Shown here piece after piece: positions 11,701 through 23,333 of a stretch of DNA of 64,000 nt. Under the pieces are notes generated by a model, which ran no database searches, was not told the origin of the DNA, and worked only from the letters and a program-made list of their open reading frames with translations. Source of the stretch: Mycteria americana (Eukaryota > Chordata > Aves > Ciconiiformes > Ciconiidae); assembly GCF_035582795.1 (NCBI RefSeq), contig NC_134366.1:151885519-151949518 (forward strand), written 5' to 3'. Made by a program: the position numbers and the translations under genes. The first letter of the stretch is position 1. Each line of letters begins with the position of its first letter.

Positions 11701-14207
11701 TCACATATGGCTACCTAACCTATGCCAGATACGAGCTGCATACAAAGCTGAACTATTCACCATCTTTAAAATGCCAGTCCCCAAATGATACGTTCTTGCC
11801 TCAAATTTAACCCAATTTAGCAAAATTTCCTAACAAAATTCTGAAAAAAAATTACAATAGTCGACTTAATCAGATATTTTTGAATAAACAAACTGTGGTT
11901 ACATTTCTGTCCACAGTATGTATCAAAAAGCTTATTGCTGTAATGAATATCTAATGCAGTGGATTTAGAAACCAAATTCCAAAGCATTAGCCATTCTCTT
12001 TAAATTGCTTCTGGAAGGTGAATTAGATAACAACTCTGAATCTGCCTAAAAGCTGGTACATCTACCATTAAGCATTAATGTCACAGGCACAAATTAGGAC
12101 AAACGGACTTGCCTTACTAACAAGACATGAAAGTATTGCAAAATGAGCGCTCTCAATATCCCTATAGATTACTACTACTGGAGTTAAATCTAATTTGGTT
12201 CAGTTAAAGACTGCTTCTAAAAATGCATCACTATCTACTGAAAAGGTATCTTTTAAATTATACTTTTGTTAAAAAAAAAAAAGTTTTGCTGTTAATAACT
12301 TGGTACTTTGATAGAAAATTAGTTTTGTGAAAAAAAAGTAAATTCAAAGACACCCTCCCAAGCAAGAAAGATTCCCATTAGAAAGGCATAACATAAGAAT
12401 ACATCTTCCCTAAATTTATACAACACAGATATAGCCTGAGCACAGTGTACTTTTATTAATAATTTTAGAAATTATGCTGTAAGCCACTTCTTCAATGACA
12501 CATGGGCTGGTACAGGACAACAAAATCTAACTGAACTGTTCTGTTTTCAAAAGGAATGCTTATATTAAGTGATTCTGTAAGAATAATTTACCTTTATTTA
12601 TTAGAAGTCAGTTGTCTTTCACTGTACTGTGTACAATGGTAACTCAGCGCCACACGCTGATCTGTTGTACAACATGTTCACACCTGCAGAAGCCAGGAGT
12701 GAGCTTGAATAATTCAAACCATAGAGCTAGATGCAAGTTCTGTGACTTCTTAAACTAGTCCTAAATTTGCACTAACTGTGGACAGTTTTATTTTACAGTA
12801 AATATATGCTGCTGTCTCTGCCTTCTCAGTAAGTTCAACAGCTACCAAATAGCTCCAGAAAAAGGAGAGAACAGCTAGATTGTGAGACAGAATCACTAAT
12901 GGGACCGGTCTCTCCACTACAAAAATATTAATGAACCCAACAAGTTGTAATTAATCACCCATTCACTGCTACATAGGATATACCAGTTCTGCAAAACTAC
13001 AGTATTTCCAAGAACATTCAGGAAAACTGAAGTAATTGTCCCTATTTTAAAACAACACGTCAGCACAACGGAACAATATCAGATTGCTCAGTACTTAAGA
13101 CTTCTCAATATTAGTACACACTTTGACATCTGGAACCTACGCATCAGTAAGACTACTACTACTAGAGAAACTGCCACTACCAAGAAATGGAAACTAAAAC
13201 AAAACCAGGAAAATGCAACACTCCCCACCCTGGGCCAGCAAAACACACAATGTGCGTTACTTGTAAAAGCTACGTTTGCCAACTCCCCATGGCAAACAGC
13301 TTCCTCTTTCCGTAATGTACTTTGAGAGTAATTCAGTGGCAGTGACTGGCAGAGCTCTCCCTCTTCAGCCTTTAAATGAATGAAAAACATCCCAGTACTT
13401 TGCTTAAACTGTAAGCCCATGATCTCTGAAGGCAAAGTTTCCTGGTCAAATGGGATAGTTCCCTTAAAAACACTACGTGAACATAAGCTCTCTTTGGATA
13501 CACAAGATAAAATTTTTTAAAAGGCATAATTTAATAATTAAAAAACCAAACCAAAACCACATTACCTTGCTCGTGTATCTTCTGAACACTGATCAGATGT
13601 TGAAATGTAAATGCAACAATATTATTCTCTTTCCCTTTCTAGGTAGCCTGAGGGAGATGTTCCTTGGTAAATTTTCATGCACATTTATATTTATGTGTAA
13701 GTTACTGAGAAGTCATTTAACTGAATAAGTGTTACATTTAGTAAAAAATCATGATTAATTGTCATTTCCGTTTAGGAAAGAACCCCATTATCTACATCAA
13801 GTTCCACTGAGAGCTCTGTATCTTCTATTAAAAACCTTCATCTATTCAGTCCAACTGGAACTGAGTTTTATTGCTCCACTAATACGGGTCTGCTGCTAAA
13901 GCAGCATCTCAGATTCAGCACAGCATGATGTCGTTTTACACACAGCTGTATTTTGCAGCATTTTCCCTTCCTAACTTTAGTTATTTTTTCAACGTTTCCT
14001 GGATTCAAGGTATCACAGCATGTTCATAAGACCTATCTCTCCTTTCATGTCGCTAGCCAGACACACGGGTAAGTGCTAATACAAGAACATTATTTATGCC
14101 ATTTGTTTTCAGTCATTCCCAATTCCTTCTGCAGACATGAGACATACAGGTATATCCTCTTGATGTCAGGACCATCCTGTAAGTAGAAACTTTGGTGCAC
14201 TGCAGAT

Positions 14208-14390
14208 ACATAGTGCTTTGCACATACAGGCTACAAAGTACTTTATGAAAAAATCAGAATAATTATTGCTGCTCTTTTATAGATCAGCAGACAATGGCAT
14301 TGAGAAACAGGGAGCTTTGCTCATCATTGTACAGTATGTCAACATTACAAGATAAAAAATAAACCAGATCTCAAATGCCAATCCAGGGTT
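14208..14390 (+). repeat. MIR-like SINE, plus orientation
   Basis: The order of motifs is that of the MIR core: 'tgctttgcacatac', 'aagtactttatg', 'attattgctgctcttttata', then a degenerate 'cattgagaaacagggagctt' and 'gctcatc', corresponding to the conserved gaggaaactgagg...ttgcccaaggtca region. It is strongly diverged, as expected for MIR in birds. Confidence 0.55.
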
Positions 14391-14949
14391 GCAGAATGCT
14401 TCCCCAGATAATATAGCACATGCATTGTGTATCAATGTACACAAAATAAGGGAACAATAGGAAAGAGATCATTCTTTTAAAACACCTTTATTGACAAGCA
14501 GATTCACAAACATTTTTTCCTTACTACACTTAACTGGTAATTCAGTTGCATTGCGTGTTTCAGTGCACTTAACTTCTATCAAATATACATTTAAGTATTT
14601 TTGAACCTTGCTTATTTTTCATCTTCTGCAAAAGAACTATTTAGGAAGAAAGGCAATTTACAGATTTTTTTCAAATCATCTGTAACTTTAATTCCCCACA
14701 ACTGGCTTAGGTGAATCAGTAAATACCTGCAGTACTCCCCCGATCATTGTGGTCAGTGTGAATAGGTCTGCTTTTATAGAAAGTTGTTGAATCACTTATA
14801 TCGGTCATAATTATCAGCCTCTTCACAAACCTTTATTCAAATTCCTTCTTTGTTTCTGCTGGGAACACGTAGGACGCTGATGCATGTTAGTCAAGAAAAC
14901 ATTAAAGGCCATCGCCTATCGGTTTGTTGCTGGTTTATTTGTTTGGTTT

Positions 14950-15140
14950 TTAACAGAGCGGAGAGAATTCGCTCCACTGCTAACGAAGTGTTTGTGTTCC
15001 GATTTGCGGCAGCCCTCGAAGCGGTCTTCTGGGAGAGCGGAGACGGGGAGCGGAGCAGCCCGCGTCCCCGCCGGCCGCAGCAGGCGCAGCGGCGCTCGTG
15101 CCTGGGCGAACGCTGCCACCCCGCGGGCTGACAAATTCCT
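14950..15140. promoter_or_regulatory. Small GC/CpG-rich patch in ANKRD46 5' intron
   Basis: About 190 bases rich in G+C and CpG stand out sharply from AT-rich surroundings. The stretch begins just after a plus-strand acceptor-like tract (gtttttaacag). Short frames are open on both strands, as is usual for such composition, so they are not treated as genes. It could be a minor promoter, an enhancer or an alternative exon; nothing decides among these. Confidence 0.4.
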
Positions 15141-15490
15141 GTCCCACTGAAGCCGCCCTGGGCTCCCACAGACCGCTTTTTCTGCTTTTTGTGGTGTTTT
15201 CTATTTCCTGAGAAGGAAATGACGGAAAGCCTGAAATAAGATTTGATAAAACTTGATAAAAAAGAATTCTGAAATCCAAACTGCTATGGCCTTGGGGCGT
15301 AAACGGCAATCTCGCTTTGAGCTCTGATCCTGTATTAGTGAAATGAGGACTTCGGGATGTGGCTTGACTTCTGAAGACAAAGGTATTTCCTTTAAAAAAG
15401 TAGGCATTTATGCCTGTTTCTTAAAAAACTCCAAAAACTAAAACCAGAACACCCCCCCACCCTCCCCACCCACACACAAAAAGCCCCGTC

Positions 15491-15552
15491 CTTACCTAAG
15501 ACAAACAAGAGGTCCGAGATGACAAGTTTACTAAAATGGGAAAAACTTCTGC
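15491..15552 (-). other. ANKRD46: Candidate alternative ANKRD46 5' UTR exon
   Basis: On the minus strand an acceptor-like tctgctggacgcag lies before about 15552 and a strong donor TTAG|gtaagg lies after 15496, bounding about 57 bases. It sits between the CpG island and the first coding exon, where alternative leader exons would be expected. It is supported only by splice-site appearance. Confidence 0.25.
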
Positions 15553-16879
15553 GTCCAGCAGGAATCGTCAGCAGTCAGAGCTTAGTCAGCTTTATTCCAG
15601 CAATAAAGCAAACTAAGAACCAAGAACCTGTCACTAAACTGCTTATTATTATACAGTCCGTATCTTCTTACTTTATTTCTTATAATGTATATAATAACCT
15701 ATACGCTCTCAGTCATACATAACCTTGATGACATGGCCTTAGTACTGTATGCAACATCAAATCCAGTTTAATGGCTAGTGAAGAGAAGAAGAGTGAAGAG
15801 GTGACTTTAAAAAGCAGATGTCTCCTAAACTTGTAAGTCCTTTATATATAACTGTATGTTTGCCTTTACCTTTAAAATATTAAAATATTGCTCTGCTTGT
15901 TCATGAGAGTTTATTATTTTATTTCAACAAATACTATCAATGATAAGACAACTAACACTGTCAGATACACAACTCTTACTATGACTGCTGGATATAGATA
16001 TTTCTACTCAGAATTTTCATGTTCACACAGTAAATCATTAAACCAGTTTATCAAAGCCCAATAGTTAACTGATATATTTACTTCTTTCAAATATTCTAAA
16101 TCTCTATCAATACAGCATGACTTTAAACACTTACTTGTATCATGTTGGATCACGTTACGTGACATGGTAAGATGAAATGGTAAAACTATTAAGGTTGTAT
16201 TTCTAACTAAAATATATATATAGATGCTATTTTTCATGAATAGTTACTTCACCATGCTTAGGCTCAAAAATTTTCTCCATGTAGGCAAAGCTGTAGTATT
16301 AGTGTCTGCCCAACACTGTGTCTTAAGGGACTGAAGGGGGTAAATCAGGAGTCTATAGGTTCCAAGGACAACTGGCAAGTCTGAGGAGAATCAAGGGGAC
16401 CACCCTTAAGCTCCTGATCTGCACAGAGGCTGGAATTGACCAAAAATGTAATGTAAGATGGTTGGAAAAATGTGAAATGGATTTGAAACTGTCATTATGG
16501 AACCTGAGGGTGAGGTAGCTCAACTAATGTTTACCAATTGCATCAATGGATCCTGCCAAGCCTAGAAACAAAAGACACCACTTGTACAGGGAAAACTTTC
16601 GCCTTTAGATAACTCAGTAAACGCTAGTAACTTATCTGTAAAAGACTTGATATTCATCATAAAAGCCGGTGTCCAGACAATGAACAGCAATACCACACAG
16701 GGTGTTTGAGGTGAACCATGGATTAACACAGTGGCATGACAAGATTCTTTGGTTTGTTCTTTACTTGTTTCCCAATAATATCTACTATCTGATTTACCTT
16801 TTTGACTGCTGCTGAGCACTGTGGTTGCATTTTCATGGTACCATTCATCATAACTACAAAATACCACTCATTACTGAGA

Positions 16880-17160
16880 GTCCAGTATTCCATATGGGAA
16901 GTTAGGATTCTTTTTATGCTATCTGAATCACTCTACCTACACTGAATTCATGTGCCATTACGTTATATTATCCAGTTACTCAGTCTTACAGGGCCCTTCT
17001 GCAGCTTTTCATAGTTGACCTTATCTTTACTACCCATGTCATTGGCAAACACTACCACCTTGTTGCTCACTGCCTTTTCTAGGCTGTTCGTGGAAATGCT
17101 AATAGTTCAGAATCCAGAACTGAACCTTGCAGAACTAAAATTCTTCCACTGAAAAGACTG
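16880..17160 (-). repeat. Old CR1-type LINE fragment, minus orientation
   Basis: The plus strand carries antisense CR1 wording in order: 'gaattcatgtgccatt', 'ccagttactcagtctta', 'gggcccttctgcagctttt', 'gtcattggcaaacactacca', 'gctcactgccttttctaggc' and 'ccagaactgaaccttgcag'. Part of this segment is represented again at about 17985-18110, so this is a separate copy from the next element rather than one continuous LINE. Confidence 0.7.
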
Positions 17161-17164
17161 ATTA

Positions 17165-18220
17165 TAAGTTCACAAAAACTGCTGTCCTGGATCAGATTGA
17201 TCCAGCTCGCCCAGCACTCTGCTTTCAACAGTGGCAATCAGAGATCCTTCTTCAGGAGAGCACATGAGCTTGGCTGCTTTCTGCAGCCCATTCCCCAAAC
17301 ACACCCTAGCAGCCACTACTGTTACATTGGGGACCTTCCTGACTAGTCCTTTTAGCAGCCCCTCAACAGAATTCTTGTCCATGAGTTTTTCTAATCCCTT
17401 CCTGAACCTGCCCACACTCTCTGCCTCCACAGCTCCCCGTCACCCGCACTGAAGTCCTTCCCTATATCCATCTGAAACCACCATCCCACCAGCCCCAGCA
17501 AGCAACCCCCATTCTAGTGCCGCAAGATTGGATGAATAATGCTCACCTTATCCACTACCTTCATTTCATAAATCTTGATCACGCCCCAGCCATCTCCTCT
17601 CTAATGTGAACTTTCCTGACTTTCCAGTCTTTCCTCATAAGGAAGCTGATCCCCTTGGCCCTTTCGGTTGCCCTTCTCTAACCCGCTGTGTCCTTCTTCA
17701 GATGCAGAGACCAGAACCACACACACTACCCCAGATGGGGGTGCACCAAGCTGGAGCAGCAAAATGGTGCCCTCTGTCTTCTTCTCAGCAGCCTCCCTGA
17801 GGACAGTCACCGTTTTCCTGGCTTTCTGGCTGCCATGGCACACTGAGCTGAGGTTTTCAGGGAACCGTCAATGGTGACTCCAAGAGCTTTTTCTTGAGTG
17901 GTGGCTGCCAGTTGTGAGTTCAGCACCATGTAAACATGGTTTAGATTATTCTACTCCAGACATCATCTTACCTTTGTGTATGCTGAAGCTCATGTGCCAC
18001 CTTTCTGCTCCCTTCCTTTTTTTGGCAATTTATTTCTGCCCTCTTTTTAATTTTTCAACTCGGCTATTTCTGCATGTAAGAAATCTCTTTTATGTTATAA
18101 GCACCCAGCCTCCTCACTAGCCTCTGGTAGGGTACTTTTTTTTTTAATGCTTCCTGAAAATCCAAGTAGACTGTATAAATCACATCATCTGCATCTACAA
18201 TCCTACTCGGTAAACTTTAG
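17165..18220 (-). repeat. CR1-type LINE 3' region, minus orientation, about 1 kb
   Basis: The element begins (its 3' side) with 'ccagctcgcccagcactctg' and 'caacagtggcaatcagaga', then 'tttttctaatcccttcctga' and 'ctgcctccacagc', 'tcctcataaggaagctgatc', 'gagaccagaaccacacacac' and 'ctccagacatcatcttacct', and ends near 'tgaaaatccaagtagactg' and 'catcatctgcatctaca'. This is the usual order of a CR1 reverse transcriptase 3' half plus 3' UTR read antisense. Several short open frames in it are LINE remnants, not genes. Confidence 0.75.
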
Positions 18221-20019
18221 TAAAAGCTAATGAGCCTTAGATGTAGCAAACCTCTAAAAATGTATCCAAACTCAGGCAGAACCAGTCCCTAACATACTAA
18301 CACACAGCAAGGACAGCTTTTGTGCTTCTCTGCACAAAAAATGTCAAGGTGAAGAAGACAGACAAGCATTCTACACCGTCCATGAGAAACCCATACACCA
18401 GAAGCCTTCCCTGAAATGTGCTGCTGCCCTTTTTCTGTCACCATCCATTATGCTGATCTGACACTATAAGAGGCCTTGAGCATGCTGGAGAATACAACCC
18501 CATCAATGAACATTAAGAGATTTATTCCTTTAAGTTTATATTATAAAATTCAGCCGATGTAGCTGCATTACTTGGATGTGAGAAATTTGCTGAGTGACAA
18601 AACCGGTGTTTAAGCAGCTCTGTTCCACTTAGTCAATGGAAATTTTATTGATAGAGTAAAAGAAAGAAATGCCATTTGGGAAAGCGGTGTTAATGCATGA
18701 ACTAAAGCCAGAATCTAAGTTCTGCAAATATAGATATGGCTTCAGTGAGGTACTGTGGGAGATAAAACTTTTTTTCACATATTTACTAAGTATCGTCTTT
18801 AAATAGTAAAGCAAACCACAACAAATCTGAACATTTCAGTATTTGTGCTTTTGACTTAGGTGACGGCAGAATCTCAGTAAACGCCAACGATTGTAATTTG
18901 GTGGAACAAGCCCATGCACTCAAGACAGGCCCATCAGCCTGTCATCTACTCTAACGGCATGCTATGAATGGTCTCTGCAGAAAGCTGAATGCGTCAGGGA
19001 TCATGTATTTCACATAATGTGTATAAACCAATGCCCTCTGAAATATTTTATGTGCTTATTATCTGACCCATCTGGAAGTGGAGCATCCACAACTGAGATC
19101 ATGCGGGAGGCAACCAGCTGACAGACTGATCAAAAGCAAAGAGAAGCAGCCCTCAAACTTCCAGCATACCCAAATCCCTAGAAGAGCCACTAGTAGTTCC
19201 CTCCTTGGATGACCAGGTATCTCAGGTCCTGGGCTGCAGATGAGGACTTCAAGGCTACACGAATTCAGAAATTAACCACACAAGAATATGAGGTGGGATA
19301 ATACAGTCAACTCAAGGCACCACTTGGAATCCCTCACTCTTGCTGATGAGGCAACTCTAAATGAAGGATACCAAAACCTGCTGAGAGGAAACCTGTCACT
19401 GAGTGCAGATCAGAACTGATTTTTATAGTCCCGTCTTGCAGAGGCAAACTAACATTCCTCTGGTAAGAAGACAGCAGATGCACACACTGCACCTCAACCA
19501 TTGACTCATCTCAGCTTACTCTCCAATACCTTCTCTTCAACTCAAAAAGAGAGCAATTAGCCAGTGTCATCTTCTGATTGCCACCAATCCTACTATTCAG
19601 ACTGCAAACATTACTATAAATATTTTTCTTCTAAAAAACACCTTTAACAAGTTCTTGTTAATAATCTATTTTACAAACAAAAAAGAAAAACAGATCTAAA
19701 GTCTACAGATAACACTAAGCTTAGTCCCCTGCTGTAGCAAGCAAAAGCATTACTTTTACAAACCAGTCACTTTCCATCTAAAAGGTGGTGGGCTTTTGCT
19801 CCTCCTTGACCTTTTGGAAGGCTGCTCCTGAACATCAGTGCTCTCTGACAGTTAGAAATTTTCATAGATTATTAATCTTAAAATCTATGTTAAACTATTC
19901 ATGTATCAACATCATTCTTTAGCTCAATTTATTCCCTTCATAGTGCTTACCCTGATGGTTCAACAGAAAGCAAAAAAGGCCTTTATTCTGCAAAACTAAA
20001 AAACTCAAATGCTTCTTTC

Positions 20020-20680
20020 AACAGATTCTTGATTTCCCTACCTGTCCTAGGCATATCTTCCTACATCTGTTCCACTTTATCTTTTTACCTGAGAATGATT
20101 AACATCATACAAAGTATTCTAGAGTTTTGTTCATGGATAATAGTAAGTTATTTTTCTGGATCATCATAAGTTGCCATTCACTTTTTCCACAATTGCGTAT
20201 CTTGTAACTACCTAACACATATTTTGGTTTTGTGTTGCTTTCAACTGGTAAGAATTTCTTCTGTAAATTGTATACTTACAAGTTTGCAACTGCAAACCCT
20301 TGTTCTTTAACTTGTTATTGTACTTATGTCATTCTCTAGTTCTCAGGATCACCCAATTCTTTCTGCGTAGTACTGTAACCCTCTTCTTTAGTGCCAATGC
20401 CTCCCAACTCTTCATCACTACCAAATTAAAACAGTAAAGTTTTGTTACATCAAGATCTTTATTAAATAGTTAATAAGATTGGTCTCAAGATGGATCTTCA
20501 AATAACTAATTTTATAATCTTTTATACTCAGGTTTGATGGATTTTCTTTTCAATATTACTCACCATAGTTTGTCTCTAGTTACTTCCCCATCCGCTTTAC
20601 AATTCTGGTGTTATCCCTATCTTTTCAGCACAATAACAATTTCCTTTGCAGCAGCTGACCAAAAACTTTAGTGTTGCCTA
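20020..20680 (-). repeat. Highly diverged CR1-like LINE fragment, minus orientation
   Basis: Segments such as 'ctagttctcaggatcaccca', 'ttctttctgcgtagtactgt', 'aagattggtctcaagatgga', 'cgctttacaattctggtgtt' and 'cagcacaataacaatttcct' follow the order of antisense CR1/L3-like sequence. Decay is strong, so the call and borders are approximate. Confidence 0.5.
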
Positions 20681-21357
20681 GAAAAAAAGAGAACTACTCC
20701 ATTTCCCTTAAAAACACTAATTACTTTATCAAAGACGGTTTTGAGGACAAGTTAACAACAGCTCTTTGGCAAAAATATGTACTGTCTTTTAGTTTCACTT
20801 ATCTTCACCGTTTCCTCCTAAACAGCCTGTTCGACAGCAGCACGCCGCAGGGGCTGTACACTCATGAACGCCCTAGCAGGAGGGCAGCCGCTTTCCTGCC
20901 TGTTTCCCTCCCTTCCCGTGATAAAGGCAGGCAGCCCCCTCGCCCGTCTCCCATCAAACGTCTTCCCACCAGAAGAGCACCGACTGCGCTCCACCTCATC
21001 AAGTCTCGGGCCGGGCACTGCCCAGGCCCCACGTCGCTTTTGTCGCCGCTTGCGGTGCCTGTCACCGCCGGGCCCTCCTCCCCCGGGCCGCCCTGCCCGC
21101 GGCTCCCTCGGCCCTGCTCCCTGCTCCCAGCCGAGCCGCCGCACGCCCCCGCCGGCGCTCAGGGGGCAGCGCTGTGGCCGCTGCGGTCCGCTCCCCGCCG
21201 CCGCTCCGGCGAGGGTGTCACGGCCTCAGGGCGGGCTGTGCCGCTGCCGCCCCCGACGCTGCTCCTCACCCGCCGCTCCGCGCCGCGGCGGGCGCGTAGT
21301 GCTCGGCAGGGCCCGGGCCCGCCACACACACCGGCGGGCGGGCAGCGCCCTCCCCTC

Positions 21358-21446
21358 CCCGACAGACCGACCGACCCCGCCCCTCCCCTACGGACAGACG
21401 GACACCGCCCCCCTCTCCCCACGGACAAACCGACGGACGGACACCA
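21358..21446. repeat. Degenerate GAC/GGAC-type short tandem repeat in CpG island
   Basis: Repeated units of the GACAGACC / GACGGACA type occur several times (gacagaccgaccgacc, ggacagacggacac, ggacaaaccgacggacgg), separated by C-rich runs. It is a low-complexity stretch just downstream (minus strand) of one candidate first-exon donor. Confidence 0.6.
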
Positions 21447-21464
21447 CCACTCTCCCCGCCGTAC

Positions 21465-21620
21465 CTGCCCCTCGGCGGCGGCGGCAGCTCGGCACGCAGA
21501 GGGCGCGCGGGGCCGGGCGGCGAGCGAACGGGGGAGGCAGAGGCGCGGCGGAAAGGCCGCGCGCGCCCCCTGCTGGGCGGAGGCCGCCGCCGGGTGCCCT
21601 GGGGCCGCGCCCCGCCGGCC
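21465..21620 (-). other. ANKRD46: Candidate ANKRD46 non-coding first exon
   Basis: The donor CGAGGGGCAG|gtacgg ends this candidate exon at 21465 on the minus strand, within the CpG island. The upstream limit is arbitrary because a dispersed transcription start is expected. Splicing to the acceptor at 8799 would give a short leader ahead of the ANKRD46 start codon. A second candidate ends at 22008. Confidence 0.45.
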
Positions 21621-22160
21621 GGGGACTCCCGCCACGGGCGAAGCGGAGGGGAGGCCCCCGCCCGCCGCCTCAGACGCGGCTCTCCCACCGAGAGAGGCCG
21701 GGCCGCTTTCCCAGCAAGCGCCGACCCAGGCCGGAGGTGGAGGCGCGGCACCGCCCGCCCGCCCTGTGCTCCCCGTGGGCCGTCCCCGGCCGGGGGAAGC
21801 AGGCCGGCGGCGGGGACGCCGCTCCTCACAGGGCCGCCGCCTCCGCGGAGCCGGGTTGGGCGAGGCGCGGCCTCCTCCACCTCCGCAAGGAAGCCGTTTA
21901 CAACCGTGCTTTTGTGTTTTGAATCATTTCCCCCGTTGGTGTGTAGGCGGCCTCCGGCAGCAGGGAGGAAATAAATGCTGCAACGAGAGCGAGGGCAGCG
22001 GACATACCTCGCTGCCGGCGGCAGCTGCCTTGGCGGAGGCAACGGGGCCGTCAGACCAGCCCCTCGCACGGCCGCAGCCTTGGCCCAGTCGGGAACGGAC
22101 AGCGAGAGGCGGGCACAGGAACGGGACAGAGAGGGAGGCGATGCTAGCCCTCTGAGAGGT

Positions 22161-23260
22161 AGGAAAACAACAGCTAGAGGAGAAGGGGCAGCAGCTTTAA
22201 TGAAGAGAATCGGGTCTTTGATTTACAGGGGGGAAAAAAAAATCCAAAAATGGTAACAGTTGACTGTTTTTGCTAAATAAAGGAAACGCCACAAAGTTGT
22301 CAAAACTCTGCCTCTCAGGGGTGCTTTAATCTCTGCCACTGCTGTGTGCTACCCCCATAACACCACAACATCAGCAAGCTGGAAATTCAGGCAGGAGTAC
22401 AGTTCCTCTGCACCTAGAGTCTCTTCAGCACCAACGTTCTGTGAGTGTAAGTAAATGGGGAAAACAATAAAAAAATTGGGGGGCCCTGAAGTTAGTATTT
22501 TTGGGGAAGTCAAATAGAGTATGGCTTTTTTTTTTTTTTTAATTTTCCTTCCCCTGTTCTCATACCTAATCCTGCCTTTCAAAGCAAGGAGAGTAAGGAG
22601 AATCAAAGATCCTTCAAGCCTGGTATCATGGGTTAGGCACTTTGGTCTTCTTGCAGTAGCAAATAACTTAGTGATGCGGTGAACGGTGTACCTACCTTTA
22701 TCCAACTACATCAGCTACTTGCTTAGCTCAGTGTCATCAGTATAAAACAGCTCAATTTCTGATGCAGTTACATACACCCAACTGATAGCCCTCACCCCTG
22801 CTGTGCCAGAGAACACATTAATACCTTCATTCTCCAAAGCACAGCAGCTTTTGAATCAGCACTGATGGTATCTCAAGAAGTCAACAAGGGCTCCACAACA
22901 GTCTGTTCTGCTTGAAAGGAATGACTGGTCCTGGTGAGGGGAATGATCATAGGAAATACGTGCATTTTCCAGACAATGTCTAGGTGGCAAGAGCCACTAA
23001 TTACACCAGTACTCACAGAAACATCATAAACTGACATGTAAATACTTTTTCCTCCTCTAACAGCGTAGCACCATTTCTAATTAACCCTCCCCTTTGTGCC
23101 CCAACAATTTCAGTCTAGGGGAAAAAAGCCAAGAGAACATGTATGCAAGACATCTCCAGATTCTCAGCACCCCATTTGAACTAGTTCACTAGAGTTGTAA
23201 ATACTATAAAGAACATGGCAAAGGCAAGGAATTACACTGAAGATTTTTTTTTGCCCTTAT
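22161..23260. other. Intergenic DNA between ANKRD46 promoter and SNX31 3' end
   Basis: This 1.1-kb stretch has ordinary composition. It contains an A/T homopolymer tract at about 22527-22542 and no recognised gene. The short spacing puts the 3' end of SNX31 directly upstream of the ANKRD46 CpG island. Confidence 0.7.
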
Positions 23261-23264
23261 AATT

Positions 23265-23333
23265 CATGGTTTCAGCAATGGGTTTATTATTCCCAGACAA
23301 TTAATTCTGAAAGACAGTATCTAAAATAAATTA
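23265..23333 (-). other. SNX31: SNX31 3' UTR (minimal) with poly(A) signal
   Basis: A minus-strand AATAAA (plus-strand TTTATT at 23283-23288) lies only about 45 bases after the SNX31 stop codon, predicting a very short 3' UTR ending near 23265. Longer forms running toward the ANKRD46 CpG island cannot be excluded. Confidence 0.5.

Larger units (their letters stand above)
8799..21464 (-). other. ANKRD46: ANKRD46 5' intron(s)
   Basis: About 12.7 kb of AT-rich DNA lies between the first coding exon and the CpG island. It holds a MIR-like SINE (about 14.2-14.4 kb), a small GC-rich patch (about 14.95-15.14 kb), a strong isolated donor at 15491-15496, two CR1 fragments (16.9-18.2 kb) and another diverged CR1-like stretch (about 20.0-20.7 kb), each listed separately. 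No protein-coding exon is recognised. Confidence 0.7.
20820..22160. promoter_or_regulatory. ANKRD46: CpG island, probable ANKRD46 promoter
   Basis: About 1.3 kb is very G+C- and CpG-rich and contains many GGGCGG/CCGCCC-type Sp1-like boxes. It lies upstream of ANKRD46 (minus strand) and about 1.1 kb beyond the 3' end of SNX31, so it is the natural promoter of ANKRD46. Two good minus-strand donors lie inside it: GGGGCAG|gtacgg (exon end 21465) and GCGAG|gtatgtc (exon end 22008). Either could end the non-coding first exon that must splice to 8798. Very long open frames on both strands here are a by-product of G+C content. Confidence 0.75.

Noticed and set aside
17170-17877. Several 64-86-codon open frames on both strands
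   Set aside because: They lie inside the antisense CR1 element and are remnants of its sequence.
20671-22155. 494-codon plus-strand open frame, with 352- and 267-codon frames overlapping it
   Set aside because: It lies across a CpG island where G+C-rich sequence lacks stop codons in most frames. The product is Pro/Arg/Ala-rich low complexity with no domain, and frames are open on both strands at once.
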